A stretch of 64,000 nucleotides of DNA from Fusobacterium varium. Its GTDB lineage: Bacteria; Fusobacteriota; Fusobacteriia; Fusobacteriales; Fusobacteriaceae. The position numbers were made by a program, and so were the translations under genes. Below are positions 1-9,580 of this stretch, piece after piece. Each line of letters begins with the position of its first letter. The first letter of the stretch is position 1. The notes under the pieces are model-generated. The model did not search any database and was not told where the DNA came from. It saw nothing but the letters and a program-made list of their open reading frames with translations. The stretch is taken from positions 2,852,001 to 2,916,000 of the forward strand of contig LR134390.1 in assembly GCA_900637705.1 (NCBI GenBank), in the 5' to 3' direction.

Positions 1-1208
<1,208 letters not shown>

Positions 1209-1342
1209 ATCTATTTACTCAGTTATTCAACTGATTGTTTACACCTATTTATTGTTTGTTGATTTTTTCATCTCTCTCTATTCTGTTGCTAATGTCCTTT
1301 TTTATTACTTTTTTCTTCCCGCTTTCCTGCGGTACATTGATT

Positions 1343-1371
1343 ATAATATCATAATTTTTAGATTCCGTCAA
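1343..1371 (-). promoter_or_regulatory. rRNA operon promoter
   Basis: On the minus strand there is TTGACG (1366-1371), a 17-nt spacer, and TATTAT (1343-1348). Transcription would begin near 1336, giving a leader of about 130 nt before the mature 16S end. A small GC-rich hairpin (CCGC...GCGG) lies just after the predicted start. Only one strong promoter was recognised in this 280-nt gap. Confidence 0.75.
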
Positions 1372-1490
1372 TATTTTTTTGCTTTTTTTAAAAAAATTAT
1401 TTATCTTCTAAATTCTTTGATTTCACTTTTAAATTATTAATATTTCTTAATTCTAATATTATAATCTTTTCCCAAGATTTCTTTATATTT

Positions 1491-2627
1491 TCAAAAAATA
1501 TTCTTTAAAGATATACTTAATTTTATTTCTTCTTTTGTTATAAGTTTTCCAGTTTCAACAACATTTCCATCTATCACAACTTTATATTCTCCCAAAACTT
1601 TTCCTGCTTCTACTGGGGCAATTGCTCCCTTATTCCTTTTTATAGATATTTTTATATCACTATCTTTATTCAAGATATCTGTAAAGCTTTTATCAGGATA
1701 TAAATCAGCATATTCTTTATCTCCACTAAATATTGGAACTTTAGCAATAGCTATATTTTTATCAGTAAGTTTTCTAAATTGATAATGCTCATAAAATTCT
1801 TCCATTTTTTTTAAAACACTTTCATCTCTTTTTTTATAAGTAGGTCCTCCCACAACTACTGTAAATATCTGCATACTTTCTTTATCACTTAATACAGAAA
1901 TATTATACCCTACTTTAGAATGATGTCCTGTTTTAATTCCATATATTCCCTCTTCTCCTAATAATAAATTTCTATTTTTTATTTTCAATTTTCCATCATG
2001 TATAGTGGCTTCCTTCATAGAAGCTATATCCATATATTGGCTATATTTAGCAGCCTCAAGAGATAACTTATATATTCCTCTTGTTGTTCCAGAATCCATT
2101 CCTTTTTTTGTCATATCACTTGGAAGTCCAGCTGGTGTATAAAACTCTAATTCTTTTTCCAATCCTAAATCAATAGATTTTTTATTCATCATTTTTACAA
2201 ATTTATCTACATCTCCCTTTCCTATATATTCAGCTATAGCATAAGCTGCATTATTAGCTGAGTATATTGCTGTCGCCTTAATTAAATCTTCAAGAGTAAA
2301 AACTTCTCCCTCTTTCATAGGAATTCTACTTCCACCAGTTTGTGCAGATTTCTTACTGACTTTAATTTTGTCCTTCATTTTTATACTACCTTTTTCTAGT
2401 TGATCAAAAGTTACCATCAAAGTCATCATTTTCGTAAGAGAAGCTAAAGGATATTTTTCATCAATATTTTCTGAATAATATATCTTCCCTTTATCATCTC
2501 CTAAAAGTATTGCCTTATATGAAGGTTTTTCCTCTTTCACTACAACTTCACTTTCTACTTCTTTAGCAAAAACTGTAGAACTGGCAAGTATAATAGTTAA
2601 TAACAATACATTTATAATTTTCTTCAT
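1491..2627 (-). CDS. dacA: D-alanyl-D-alanine carboxypeptidase (S11 family, low-mass PBP)
   Basis: This 378-residue protein trims the terminal D-alanine from peptidoglycan stem peptides in the periplasm. It has a signal peptide ending at about residue 21 (TVFA). All three serine penicillin-binding motifs are present: SLTK at 63-66 with the acylated serine 63, SAN at 123-125, and KTG at 232-234. A beta-rich PBP5-type C-terminal domain follows (about 285-378). No C-terminal amphipathic membrane anchor is obvious to me. It stands alone between the rRNA promoter region and the terminator of the nifS-nifU unit. The family assignment is firm; dacA versus dacF or another paralogue is a naming choice. 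Confidence 0.93.
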   Translation of the reverse strand: MKKIINVLLLTIILASSTVFAKEVESEVVVKEEKPSYKAILLGDDKGKIYYSENIDEKYPLASLTKMMTLMVTFDQLEKGSIKMKDKIKVSKKSAQTGGSRIPMKEGEVFTLEDLIKATAIYSANNAAYAIAEYIGKGDVDKFVKMMNKKSIDLGLEKELEFYTPAGLPSDMTKKGMDSGTTRGIYKLSLEAAKYSQYMDIASMKEATIHDGKLKIKNRNLLLGEEGIYGIKTGHHSKVGYNISVLSDKESMQIFTVVVGGPTYKKRDESVLKKMEEFYEHYQFRKLTDKNIAIAKVPIFSGDKEYADLYPDKSFTDILNKDSDIKISIKRNKGAIAPVEAGKVLGEYKVVIDGNVVETGKLITKEEIKLSISLKNIF

Positions 2628-2640
2628 TACGCATCTCCTG

Positions 2641-2693
2641 TTGTATAAAAATAAGCTTCTGTAAAATTATATCATAAATTTACAGAAGCTTAT
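2641..2693 (-). terminator. Intrinsic terminator after nifU
   Basis: A 15-bp perfect inverted repeat (2651-2665 with 2679-2693, 13-nt loop) is followed on the minus strand by TTTTATACAA. It closes the nifS-nifU transcript just downstream of the nifU stop. Confidence 0.8.
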
Positions 2694-2724
2694 ATTAAAA
2701 ATTAATTTTTAATAATCTATTTTT

Positions 2725-3117
2725 TTATTTATCTTCTTTTTTATCTTTTTTAGAAAGATAATCCTCAATAGCTAATTTGATAGCCTCTTCCGCAAGAACA
2801 GAACAGTGCATCTTTACTGGTGGAAGTCCACCTAATTCTTCTACTACTTTTTTGTTTGTAAGAGCTAAAGCTTCCTCCACAGTTTTTCCCATGATAAGTT
2901 CTGTAGATACTGAAGAACTAGCTATTGCTGAAGCACATCCAAAAGTTCTAAATTTGACATCAGTTATTATATTACCTTCTACCTTAATAAATATTTCCAT
3001 TATATCCCCACATGAAGGATTTCCTACTTTTCCATATCCAGATGGATTTTCTATAACTCCAACATTATGCGGATTCATGAAATGTTCCATTACTTTTTCT
3101 GTATATTGCATTTTCAT
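2725..3117 (-). CDS. nifU: Iron-sulfur cluster scaffold protein, NifU/IscU type
   Basis: This 130-residue scaffold receives sulfur from the desulfurase encoded immediately upstream and builds Fe-S clusters for transfer to apoproteins in the cytoplasm. The three cluster ligands C36, C61 and C105 and the conserved D38 are visible (PSCGD, FGCASAIASSS, KMHCSVLAEEA). The length matches an IscU-like single domain, without the extra ferredoxin and Nfu domains of nitrogen-fixation NifU. The gap to nifS is 14 nt, so the pair is co-transcribed. No hscA, hscB, fdx or iscR lies nearby, which fits the minimal two-gene system of many anaerobes. The nifU/iscU name choice is arbitrary. Confidence 0.95.
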   Translation of the reverse strand: MKMQYTEKVMEHFMNPHNVGVIENPSGYGKVGNPSCGDIMEIFIKVEGNIITDVKFRTFGCASAIASSSVSTELIMGKTVEEALALTNKKVVEELGGLPPVKMHCSVLAEEAIKLAIEDYLSKKDKKEDK

Positions 3118-3131
3118 ACTCCTTATTTACA

Positions 3132-4301
3132 TTATTTATTTTTAAATTCATTCCAAAGAGGAGAGATCGCTCTTAATTTTTCGATCACTTCTACCAGAAC
3201 ATCCAATGTATAATCTATTTCTTCCTTTGTATTATATTTCCCTAACCCAAATCTTATAGTTCCATGTGCAAATTCAGGTTCAATTCCCATTGCTAATAAT
3301 ACATGTGAAGCCTGTAAATCATCTGATGAACAAGCAGACCCTGAGCTTACTGCTATTCCTTTATAACTTAGGCTAAGAAGAATTGATTCTCCTTCAAGAT
3401 ACTTAAATGTTATACTTGAAGTCCCTGGAAGTCTTTTTGCTTCTTTAGCATTTATCACAACCTCAGGTATTCTTTTTAGTACTTCACTTTCAAAATAATC
3501 CCTTAATTCTTCTTCTTTTTTAAATTCTTCTGCCATATCTCTATAAGCTATTTCCAAGGCTTTAGCCATTCCAACCATTCCTGGAACATTTGAAGTTCCT
3601 GGTCTTCTTTTCCCTTCTTGTCCTCCACCAGTAAGAACTTTACCAAATCTTACTCCGTTTCTCCAGTAAAGAGCTGCTATCCCTTTAGGTCCATAAAATT
3701 TATGCGCTGAGAAAGAAAGAAGATCTATTCCCATTTCTTTTGGTTTTATATCAACTTTTCCCATTGTCTGAACTGCATCAACATGAAATATAATTTTATT
3801 TTCCTTAGCTATTTTTCCTATCTCTTCTATTGGTTGAAAAGTTCCAACCTCATTATTAGCATGCATTACAGTTATTAGAATAGTTTCATCTTTTATTGCA
3901 TTTTTCAACTCTTCTATATTAAGTACTCCATTTTTATCCACATGAAGAATTGTTATTTCATAACCTTCGTCTTCAAGATCTTTTAAAGTATTTTTTATAG
4001 CTGGGTGCTCTATCGGACTTGCTATTATATGCTTTCCTCTATTTTTATATGCTCTAGCTATTCCTCTAATTGCAAGATTATCTGATTCACTTCCTGATGC
4101 AGTAAATATTATTTCATTAGGTTCTACACCAAGATGCTTTGCGATAGTTTCTCTTGATTCATTCATAGCTTTATTTGTTTCTTTACCAAAAAGATGCAAA
4201 CTTGAAGCATTTCCATAATACTCAGTTAAATAAGGTACCATTGCTTCAAATACTTCGTTATCCATCTTTGTTGTTGCATTATTATCTAGATAAACTCTCA
4301 T
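3132..4301 (-). CDS. nifS: Cysteine desulfurase, NifS/IscS type
   Basis: A 389-residue PLP enzyme that converts cysteine to alanine plus enzyme-bound persulfide for Fe-S assembly. The PLP lysine is K201 in the SAHKFYGPKG motif. The catalytic cysteine is C324 in the loop SSGSACSS, which has the long group I form rather than the SufS form. Fold-type I landmarks such as NNEVG and HVDAVQ are intact. It is the first gene of a two-gene operon with nifU. The start ATG at 4301 has an upstream GGAGACG on the minus strand. Confidence in function is high; whether it also supplies tRNA thiolation cannot be told from sequence. Confidence 0.95.
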   Translation of the reverse strand: MRVYLDNNATTKMDNEVFEAMVPYLTEYYGNASSLHLFGKETNKAMNESRETIAKHLGVEPNEIIFTASGSESDNLAIRGIARAYKNRGKHIIASPIEHPAIKNTLKDLEDEGYEITILHVDKNGVLNIEELKNAIKDETILITVMHANNEVGTFQPIEEIGKIAKENKIIFHVDAVQTMGKVDIKPKEMGIDLLSFSAHKFYGPKGIAALYWRNGVRFGKVLTGGGQEGKRRPGTSNVPGMVGMAKALEIAYRDMAEEFKKEEELRDYFESEVLKRIPEVVINAKEAKRLPGTSSITFKYLEGESILLSLSYKGIAVSSGSACSSDDLQASHVLLAMGIEPEFAHGTIRFGLGKYNTKEEIDYTLDVLVEVIEKLRAISPLWNEFKNK

Positions 4302-4382
4302 ATTTATCGTCTCCTTGAATTACATTTCTTATTACTACTATGTTATACCATTCCTTATTTATTTTGTCAAGAATTAAAATGA

Positions 4383-5513
4383 TTATTTATCTATATTTTT
4401 TCCATGTTCACAAAACTCTTTTATTTCGCACTCATTACACTTTGGTCTTCTAGCTATACATTTATCCCTTCCTTGTAATATAAGGTAGTGTGAAAAATCT
4501 ATCCAGTCTTTTTTAGGAACTATTTTCATCAGGTCTTGTTCAATTTTTATAGGATCATCATTTTTTACCAATCCAATAAGATTAGATAATCTTTTTACAT
4601 GAGTATCAACAGTTATCCCATCTGCTAATCCCCATACTTCACCTCTTACCACATTGGCTGTTTTTCTTCCTACTCCTGCAAGTTCTATAAGCTTATCCAT
4701 ATCCTTTGGTATTTCTCCATTGTATTTAGAAAGAAGCTGCTGACTGCATAATTTTATATTTTTAGCTTTATTTCTAAAAAAACCTGTACTTTTTATCATT
4801 TCTTCTATTTTTTCTACTGGAAGAGCTGCAAATCCTTCAGGAGTATTAACCTTTTTATACATTTCTTTTGTAACAATATTTACTCTTACATCTGTACACT
4901 GAGCTGAAAGAATAACAGCTACAAGAAGTTCAAAAGGTGTTTTATAATCTAATGCACATTTAGGATCTCCAAATTTTTCATGGAGTTTTTCAAGTATCTT
5001 TTTTACTTTTTCTTTCTTAGTCATAATTTTTTCCTCTAAAGTTTTCACTTTCTTCTCAAATAAAATATGTTCAGTTCCATTATACTCTTCTATTTTTTTT
5101 CTTTTAAATCCAATTTTAAGAAATACTTTTTGTGATATTTCATTTTCTTCTAATACATATGCTGATATTTTTTTTATATTTGGTTTTTCAAAACAGAGTT
5201 CATTGATACTATTGATAATAACAGTTTCTGAATATCCTTTTCCTCTTATACTTTCTACAAGATATACACTTATAGCAGCAGTTTCCTCATCTAATTCAAA
5301 TTTTACAGTTCCTAGAAATTCTCTACTCAAACTTTCTATAGTATAAAAAAGATACGAAGGGGAATTGATAACAAAACTATACCATCTTCTATGAGCTTCC
5401 CACTGCTCCTTTTCATTATCTGAATAGTATTTTTTTACATAATTTAAATGGATATATCTATAAATATCTGGTATATCTTTATCCATCATTTTTCTCAATA
5501 TTATCTCAATCAA
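4383..5513 (-). CDS. nth: GNAT acetyltransferase fused in frame to endonuclease III
   Basis: One open frame encodes about 163 residues of a GNAT N-acetyltransferase (acetyl-CoA loop RGKGYS, C-terminal VFLKIGF), followed without a stop by a complete endonuclease III. The nuclease part, numbered from its own methionine at 5024, has the helix-hairpin-helix LAGVGRKTA with catalytic K121, D140 in VDTHVKRL, and the 4Fe-4S ligands C189, C196, C199 and C205 in exact C-x6-C-x2-C-x5-C spacing; 213 residues is the normal Nth length. It excises oxidised pyrimidines. The upstream start is probably TTG at 5513, set by AAGGTG 6 nt before it; GTG at 5522 is the alternative. A good internal ribosome binding site precedes the Nth ATG, so free Nth is likely made. 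The fusion may be an artefact of a missing base (see findings). Confidence 0.8.
   Translation of the reverse strand: MIEIILRKMMDKDIPDIYRYIHLNYVKKYYSDNEKEQWEAHRRWYSFVINSPSYLFYTIESLSREFLGTVKFELDEETAAISVYLVESIRGKGYSETVIINSINELCFEKPNIKKISAYVLEENEISQKVFLKIGFKRKKIEEYNGTEHILFEKKVKTLEEKIMTKKEKVKKILEKLHEKFGDPKCALDYKTPFELLVAVILSAQCTDVRVNIVTKEMYKKVNTPEGFAALPVEKIEEMIKSTGFFRNKAKNIKLCSQQLLSKYNGEIPKDMDKLIELAGVGRKTANVVRGEVWGLADGITVDTHVKRLSNLIGLVKNDDPIKIEQDLMKIVPKKDWIDFSHYLILQGRDKCIARRPKCNECEIKEFCEHGKNIDK
5022..5037 (-). promoter_or_regulatory. Internal ribosome binding site and start of Nth
   Basis: On the minus strand AGAGG lies 8 nt before an ATG (5024-5022) that is in frame with the upstream acetyltransferase and begins a full-length, unextended endonuclease III of 213 residues. 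The strength of this site inside a reading frame suggests independent or coupled translation of Nth. Confidence 0.65.
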
Positions 5514-5528
5514 TAAACTCACCTTTGA

Positions 5529-6749
5529 CTATTTTAAAACTACTTTATGATATTTTTTCTTTCCTATTTTTACAAGAAATTCTCCATTAGCGAAAAGATC
5601 TTTTGTTATAGGCATAGTAAAATCCGTTACTTTACTATCTCCTATATTTAATCCATTTTGTTGAACTAATCTTCTACCTTCACTTTTAGTTTTTAATATT
5701 CCTTTTTCTACTAGAAAATCTATAAGTCCAATTCCTAAAACTGCTTCTTCTATTTCTACTGAAGGAACACTGCTCATATCCTGTCCTCCACCGAATAAAG
5801 CCTCTGCAGCTGTTTTAGCTTTAAGAGCTTCTTCTTCTCCATGAATCATCTTTGTAATTTCAAAAGCAAGTATTTTTTTAGCCTCATTTATTTCTGCACC
5901 TTCTAATGCACTTAATCTTTTTACTTCATCCATTGGAATGAATGTTAATAATGAAAGACATTTTTCTACATCTGCATCATCAACATTTCTCCAGTATTGG
6001 TAAAATTCATAAGGAGATGTTTTTTCTGGATCTAGCCACAAAGCTCCTTTTGCAGTTTTCCCCATCTTCTTTCCTTCACTATTAGTAAGAAGAGTACAAG
6101 TCATTGCAAAAGCTTGTTTTTGCTCTTTTTTTCTAATAAGTTCTACTCCTGCAATCATGTTAGACCATTGGTCATCTCCACCAAGTTGCATAGTACAACC
6201 ATGTTTTTGATTTAATACAAGAAAGTCATATCCTTGCATCAACATATAGTTAAATTCAAGGAAAGAAAGTCCAACTTCCATTCTAGATTTAAAACATTCA
6301 GCTGCAAGCATTCTATTTACAGAAAAATGTGCTCCTATATCTCTTATAAAATCTATATAATTAAGTCCTAATAGCCAATCTGCATTATTTTCAAGTATAG
6401 CTTTACCATCTGAAAAATCTATAAACTTTTCCATTTGTTTTTTTATAGCTGCTACATTGTGAGCAATAGTTTCTTTGGACATCATAGTTCTCATGTCAGT
6501 TCTTCCACTTGGATCCCCTATCATAGCTGTTCCACCACCAAGTAGAGCTATTGGTCTATGACCATGTTTTTGCATATGAGACATAAACATCATAGCAATA
6601 AAATGTCCTACATGCAGACTATCTGCTGTTGGGTCAAAACCTATATAAAAAGTAACTTTCTCTTTTCCTAATATTTCTCTCATCTCTTCTTCATGAGTGA
6701 ATTGTTTTAAGTATCCACGTCCTACTAATACATCAAATACGTTTTCCAT
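5529..6749 (-). CDS. tyrS: Tyrosyl-tRNA synthetase
   Basis: A 406-residue class I synthetase that charges tRNA-Tyr. The HIGH motif reads HVGH (46-49) and the KMSKS loop reads KMGKT (228-232), the glycine-for-serine variant common in TyrS. Tyrosine-pocket signatures QGYDF and GGDDQWSN are present. A C-terminal S4-like RNA-binding domain runs from about 340 ([18 protein letters not shown]). The start has a strong GGGAGG a few bases upstream. The acetyltransferase-nth frame begins within a few bases of the tyrS stop, so they are probably co-transcribed. Upstream lies a full attenuator: promoter, leader peptide with three consecutive Tyr codons, and terminator, implying induction when charged tRNA-Tyr is scarce. 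Confidence 0.97.
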   Translation of the reverse strand: MENVFDVLVGRGYLKQFTHEEEMREILGKEKVTFYIGFDPTADSLHVGHFIAMMFMSHMQKHGHRPIALLGGGTAMIGDPSGRTDMRTMMSKETIAHNVAAIKKQMEKFIDFSDGKAILENNADWLLGLNYIDFIRDIGAHFSVNRMLAAECFKSRMEVGLSFLEFNYMLMQGYDFLVLNQKHGCTMQLGGDDQWSNMIAGVELIRKKEQKQAFAMTCTLLTNSEGKKMGKTAKGALWLDPEKTSPYEFYQYWRNVDDADVEKCLSLLTFIPMDEVKRLSALEGAEINEAKKILAFEITKMIHGEEEALKAKTAAEALFGGGQDMSSVPSVEIEEAVLGIGLIDFLVEKGILKTKSEGRRLVQQNGLNIGDSKVTDFTMPITKDLFANGEFLVKIGKKKYHKVVLK

Positions 6750-6802
6750 CTCGTCCTCCCTTGTTTTTTCTATATTATTTTAACACAAAGCCCTTTATTT
6801 TT

Positions 6803-6844
6803 AAAGAAAAATAAAAGCCTATTGATTGTATCAACAGGCTTTTT
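6803..6844 (-). terminator. Attenuator terminator in the tyrS leader
   Basis: A 14-bp stem (6813-6826 with 6830-6843; one G-U) with a tiny loop is followed on the minus strand by TATTTTTCTTT. It sits about 65 nt upstream of the tyrS start and after the tyrS promoter, so read-through must be regulated. The strand 6828-6837 of the terminator can instead pair over 10 bp (two G-U) with 6849-6858 just upstream, a candidate antiterminator. Confidence 0.8.
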
Positions 6845-6848
6845 CTAT

Positions 6849-6936
6849 CTATTAATACATCTCCCTTACTATTAAACTGCATAACAAAAGGGATTTAGTT
6901 ACCTAAATCCTAGTTACAGTAATAGTATGAAGATGT
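6849..6936 (-). promoter_or_regulatory. Structured tyrS attenuator RNA (nested stems)
   Basis: On the minus-strand transcript four nested helices can form: 6929-6936 with 6857-6864 (8 bp, one G-U); 6920-6927 with 6867-6874 (8 bp, perfect); a CTG/TAAC helix with a 2-nt bulge; and an apical GGATTTAG-GTAA-CTAAATCC hairpin (6891-6910). The 5' strand of the second helix is exactly the three Tyr codons of the leader peptide. A ribosome stalled there would keep the structure open and change pairing into the terminator downstream. No T-box sequence is present. Confidence 0.7.
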
Positions 6937-6963
6937 TATGAATACATTATTTTTATTAAACAT
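6910..6963 (-). CDS. tyrS leader peptide with Tyr-Tyr-Tyr
   Basis: A 17-codon ORF, MFNKNNVFITSSYYYCN, ends at TAG (6910-6912). AGAGG lies 6 nt before its ATG, and its promoter is only about 20 nt further upstream. Codons 13-15 are TAC-TAT-TAC (6927-6919). A run of the cognate amino acid in a short translated leader ahead of a terminator and the matching tRNA synthetase gene is the signature of ribosome-mediated transcription attenuation, as in trp, his, phe and pheST leaders. The peptide itself is probably without function. I know of no description of this leader in this group, but I could not search. Confidence 0.8.
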   Translation of the reverse strand: MFNKNNVFITSSYYYCN

Positions 6964-6992
6964 TTTTGACCTCTGTGTACTTTATTTTTTAA

Positions 6993-7021
6993 ATTTTATC
7001 ATGTTTTTCTTATTTTTTCAA
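6993..7021 (-). promoter_or_regulatory. tyrS leader promoter
   Basis: Minus strand: TTGAAA (7016-7021), 17-nt spacer, TAAAAT (6993-6998), with TG one base before the -10 (extended -10). Transcription would start near 6986, giving a leader of about 237 nt before tyrS. It lies just downstream of the terminator of the preceding gene, so tyrS is an independent unit. Confidence 0.75.
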
Positions 7022-7059
7022 ATTTTAATTACTTCATATTATTTTATAAAAGTAATTTT

Positions 7060-7096
7060 CAAATAAAAAAAGAGCTCTCAAGTTCCTTGAAAGCTC
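7060..7096 (-). terminator. Intrinsic terminator after the DUF218 lipoprotein gene
   Basis: An 11-bp stem (7072-7082 with 7086-7096, one G-U on the minus strand, 3-nt loop) is followed by seven T and ATTTG. It lies 12 nt beyond the stop at 7109 and insulates the tyrS promoter from upstream transcription. Confidence 0.85.
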
Positions 7097-7108
7097 AATA
7101 TTGCACAT

Positions 7109-8164
7109 TTATCTTTGAATTCCTGGATAAGCCCACATTCCTGCAGCTCTCATCATATCTCTATAAATAACTAATTTTTCATTATTAGATACTTTATGTG
7201 CTTCTCGTAAAGTTGGATAGTCTAAATATACTAGATTATCCATAACTGAAAGATTTAACCCTTCACTTACTGCCATTTCTTTAAAAACAGCCAATCCTCT
7301 TCTCATATGACTTGCACTGCTTATTAAAGTCATATTTTCTGTTCCTAATTTTTTCATAATTTCTACTGAATAAAGTGCATTTCCAACTGTATCTTTTGCT
7401 TGGTCTTCAATATGGACTTTACTAGGATTTACTCCTTTTTCTACTAACCATTTTTTCATAAGATATGCTTCTGTTACTCCACCTTTTGGAACTCCACCAG
7501 TTACTATTATCTCAGCATTAGGATTTTTTCTATACATAGCAAGTCCTTGCTCCAATCTTCCTATCAATGGTTCTTTCATTACCCCATTTTCTCCTAGAGC
7601 ATATCCTAAAATAACAATCGCATAATTTTCTAAATTTAAAGATTCTGGTTTTACTTTTAAAATAGTATTCATATAGTTATCTGTTCTGTCAAATCTTTCT
7701 ACAAATTTCCTAGTCATTTCTGGATAAATTTTTTCCATAGCTGCTATTGTATTAGTGTAAGTATTATTATCTCCTAACGCTCTACTATATCCAGCCAACA
7801 ACATATTTGCATCAAAACTTTCTGGATATATTTTTATTATTTCTTTATATGTTGCTAATGCTTCTTGTATTTTGCTCTGAAGTACCTGAGTTGTTGCTAT
7901 TCCAAACCTCAAGTCTAATCTATTTGGGTCAAGCATACTTGCTTCCCTAAAAGAATTTTCAACAACATCATACTTTCCTTTTAATGTTATCCCTTTAAAA
8001 AATTCTTTTTCTACTTTTTGTAAATCCCCGCCATTCCAATAATAATATATTCCAGTTTGAGTATATTCATTTATTTTTTTCTGATCTTCAAAAGTTTTTG
8101 CCGAAGTACATCCTGCTAAAGATAATACAGCTAAAATTCCTGCTATTAATTTTATTTTATTCAT
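7109..8164 (-). CDS. Lipoprotein with TPR repeats and YdcF-type DUF218 domain
   Basis: This 351-residue protein carries a lipoprotein signal with lipobox LAGC and acylation at C19. Residues about 75-150 look like two tetratricopeptide repeats (EALATYKEIIKIYPESFDANM). From about residue 180 there is a DUF218/YdcF domain with VILG, VTGG and SSASHMRRG, a fold seen in ElyC and SanA envelope proteins. Its biochemical role is not established; proteins of this family affect envelope integrity and polyprenol-linked precursor metabolism in enterobacteria. It is a single-gene unit with its own terminator. The combination of TPR and DUF218 on one lipoprotein suggests an envelope-anchored scaffold plus enzyme or binding domain; that is inference. 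Confidence 0.8.
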   Translation of the reverse strand: MNKIKLIAGILAVLSLAGCTSAKTFEDQKKINEYTQTGIYYYWNGGDLQKVEKEFFKGITLKGKYDVVENSFREASMLDPNRLDLRFGIATTQVLQSKIQEALATYKEIIKIYPESFDANMLLAGYSRALGDNNTYTNTIAAMEKIYPEMTRKFVERFDRTDNYMNTILKVKPESLNLENYAIVILGYALGENGVMKEPLIGRLEQGLAMYRKNPNAEIIVTGGVPKGGVTEAYLMKKWLVEKGVNPSKVHIEDQAKDTVGNALYSVEIMKKLGTENMTLISSASHMRRGLAVFKEMAVSEGLNLSVMDNLVYLDYPTLREAHKVSNNEKLVIYRDMMRAAGMWAYPGIQR

Positions 8165-8282
8165 ATCTAATCACCTCTAATATAGTATTGATTATAATAT
8201 GAATTTTAACATATTTCCTATATTTCTTCAATTAAATCACAAATTTTTATTTCATATTTTTATAAAAAAATGCTATAAAAAT

Positions 8283-8317
8283 TCAAAAAAAGGAACAGAA
8301 ATTTCTTCCTGCTCCTT
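8283..8317 (-). terminator. Intrinsic terminator after mgl
   Basis: A 9-bp stem (8290-8298 with 8309-8317, one G-U on the minus strand) is followed on the minus strand by a run of seven T. It ends the malY-nhaC-mgl transcript. Confidence 0.8.
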
Positions 8318-8332
8318 AGTTAATTATTATAC

Positions 8333-9526
8333 TTATTTTACTTTTTCCAAAGCTTTATCTAAGTCAGCTATTATATCCTCTACATTTTCCAATCCTACTG
8401 ATAATCTTACTAAACCTTCTGGTATTCCTGCTTCTTTTAATTCTTCACTTGTGTAAGCAGAATGAGTCATAGAAGCTGGATGCTGTATCAATGTTTCAGT
8501 ATCTCCTAAGCTTACTGCCAATGCACACATTTCAACATTATTTAGCAATGTTTTTCCTGCTTCAAATCCTCCTTTAAGTTCAAATGACATTATTCCTCCA
8601 AACCCTGTCATTTGTTTTTTAGCAATCTCATATCCCTCATGATCTTTTAGTCCTGGATAATAAACTTTTTCTACTTTAGAATGAGCATTTAAATATTCAG
8701 CAACCTTCATTGCATTTTCACAATGCCTTTGCATCCTTATTTCAAATGTTTTTAATCCTCTTATTATAAGATGAGCTTCTGTTGGTCCTAATACTGATCC
8801 TGTCATATCTTTTATTCCAAAAAGCTTTACTTCTGTTATAAGTTCTTTACTTCCAACTGCAAACCCTGCTATTACATCTCCATGTCCATTTAAATACTTA
8901 GTTGCTGAATGAACCACTATATCTGCCCCTAACTGTAAAGGTTTCTGCAAATAAGGAGAAGCAAATGTATTATCTACCACCACTTTTGTATATTCATTTG
9001 TGTGAGCTATTTTCGCTATTTCTTCTATATCAGATATTTTTAAATTTGGGTTTGCTGGTGTTTCCAAATATACAACTCTTGTATTTTTCTTCATTGCTTT
9101 TTTAACTGCTTCAAGATCTGAAGTATCTAAAAATTCAACTTCTACTCCATACCTAGTCATTCCATGGCACAATAATGCAAATGTACATCCATATAATATT
9201 TTATCTGCTATTACATGATCTCCAGCTCTCAACAGTGTCCAAAGCACAGATGAAATAGCCCCCATTCCTGAAGATGTAGCTGCTGCTGCCTCTCCACATT
9301 CTAATGCTGCTATTTTCTCTTCTGCTACTGCTGTTGTAGGATTTCCAAGTCTAGAGTATATATACCCCTCCTCTTTTCCTGCAAATCTTGCTCCACCTTG
9401 CTCTGTTGAGTCAAATACGAATGTAGAAGTTTGGTATATTGGAGTAGATAGAGCTCCAAATGGATTTTTACCTTGTCCTGCATGGATAGCTATTGTTCCT
9501 ATTCCCTTATTTTTTAAGTCTTTCAT
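8333..9526 (-). CDS. megL: L-methionine gamma-lyase
   Basis: A 397-residue Cys/Met-metabolism PLP enzyme that splits methionine into methanethiol, ammonia and 2-oxobutyrate. The Schiff-base lysine is K210 in SATKYLNGHGDVIAG. The substrate-pocket cysteine that separates methionine gamma-lyases from cystathionine enzymes is present (C114 in LYGCTFALL), and R61 in YSRLGNPT binds cofactor phosphate. From memory it closely resembles the characterised F. nucleatum enzyme. It is the last gene of a unit with nhaC (54-nt gap) and malY, so the operon joins two C-S lyases with a transporter. The start ATG has GGGGAG upstream. Methanethiol production is a known trait of fusobacteria. Confidence 0.93.
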   Translation of the reverse strand: MKDLKNKGIGTIAIHAGQGKNPFGALSTPIYQTSTFVFDSTEQGGARFAGKEEGYIYSRLGNPTTAVAEEKIAALECGEAAAATSSGMGAISSVLWTLLRAGDHVIADKILYGCTFALLCHGMTRYGVEVEFLDTSDLEAVKKAMKKNTRVVYLETPANPNLKISDIEEIAKIAHTNEYTKVVVDNTFASPYLQKPLQLGADIVVHSATKYLNGHGDVIAGFAVGSKELITEVKLFGIKDMTGSVLGPTEAHLIIRGLKTFEIRMQRHCENAMKVAEYLNAHSKVEKVYYPGLKDHEGYEIAKKQMTGFGGIMSFELKGGFEAGKTLLNNVEMCALAVSLGDTETLIQHPASMTHSAYTSEELKEAGIPEGLVRLSVGLENVEDIIADLDKALEKVK

Positions 9527-9580
9527 TACTCCCCTCCATAAATTTTAAAATAATCTTGATTAGTACTATTGATTTAATTT

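Noticed and set aside
6750-7060. T-box or other known riboswitch upstream of tyrS
   Set aside because: No TGGNACCGCG-type T-box sequence is present. The short Tyr-rich ORF and stems explain the region better.
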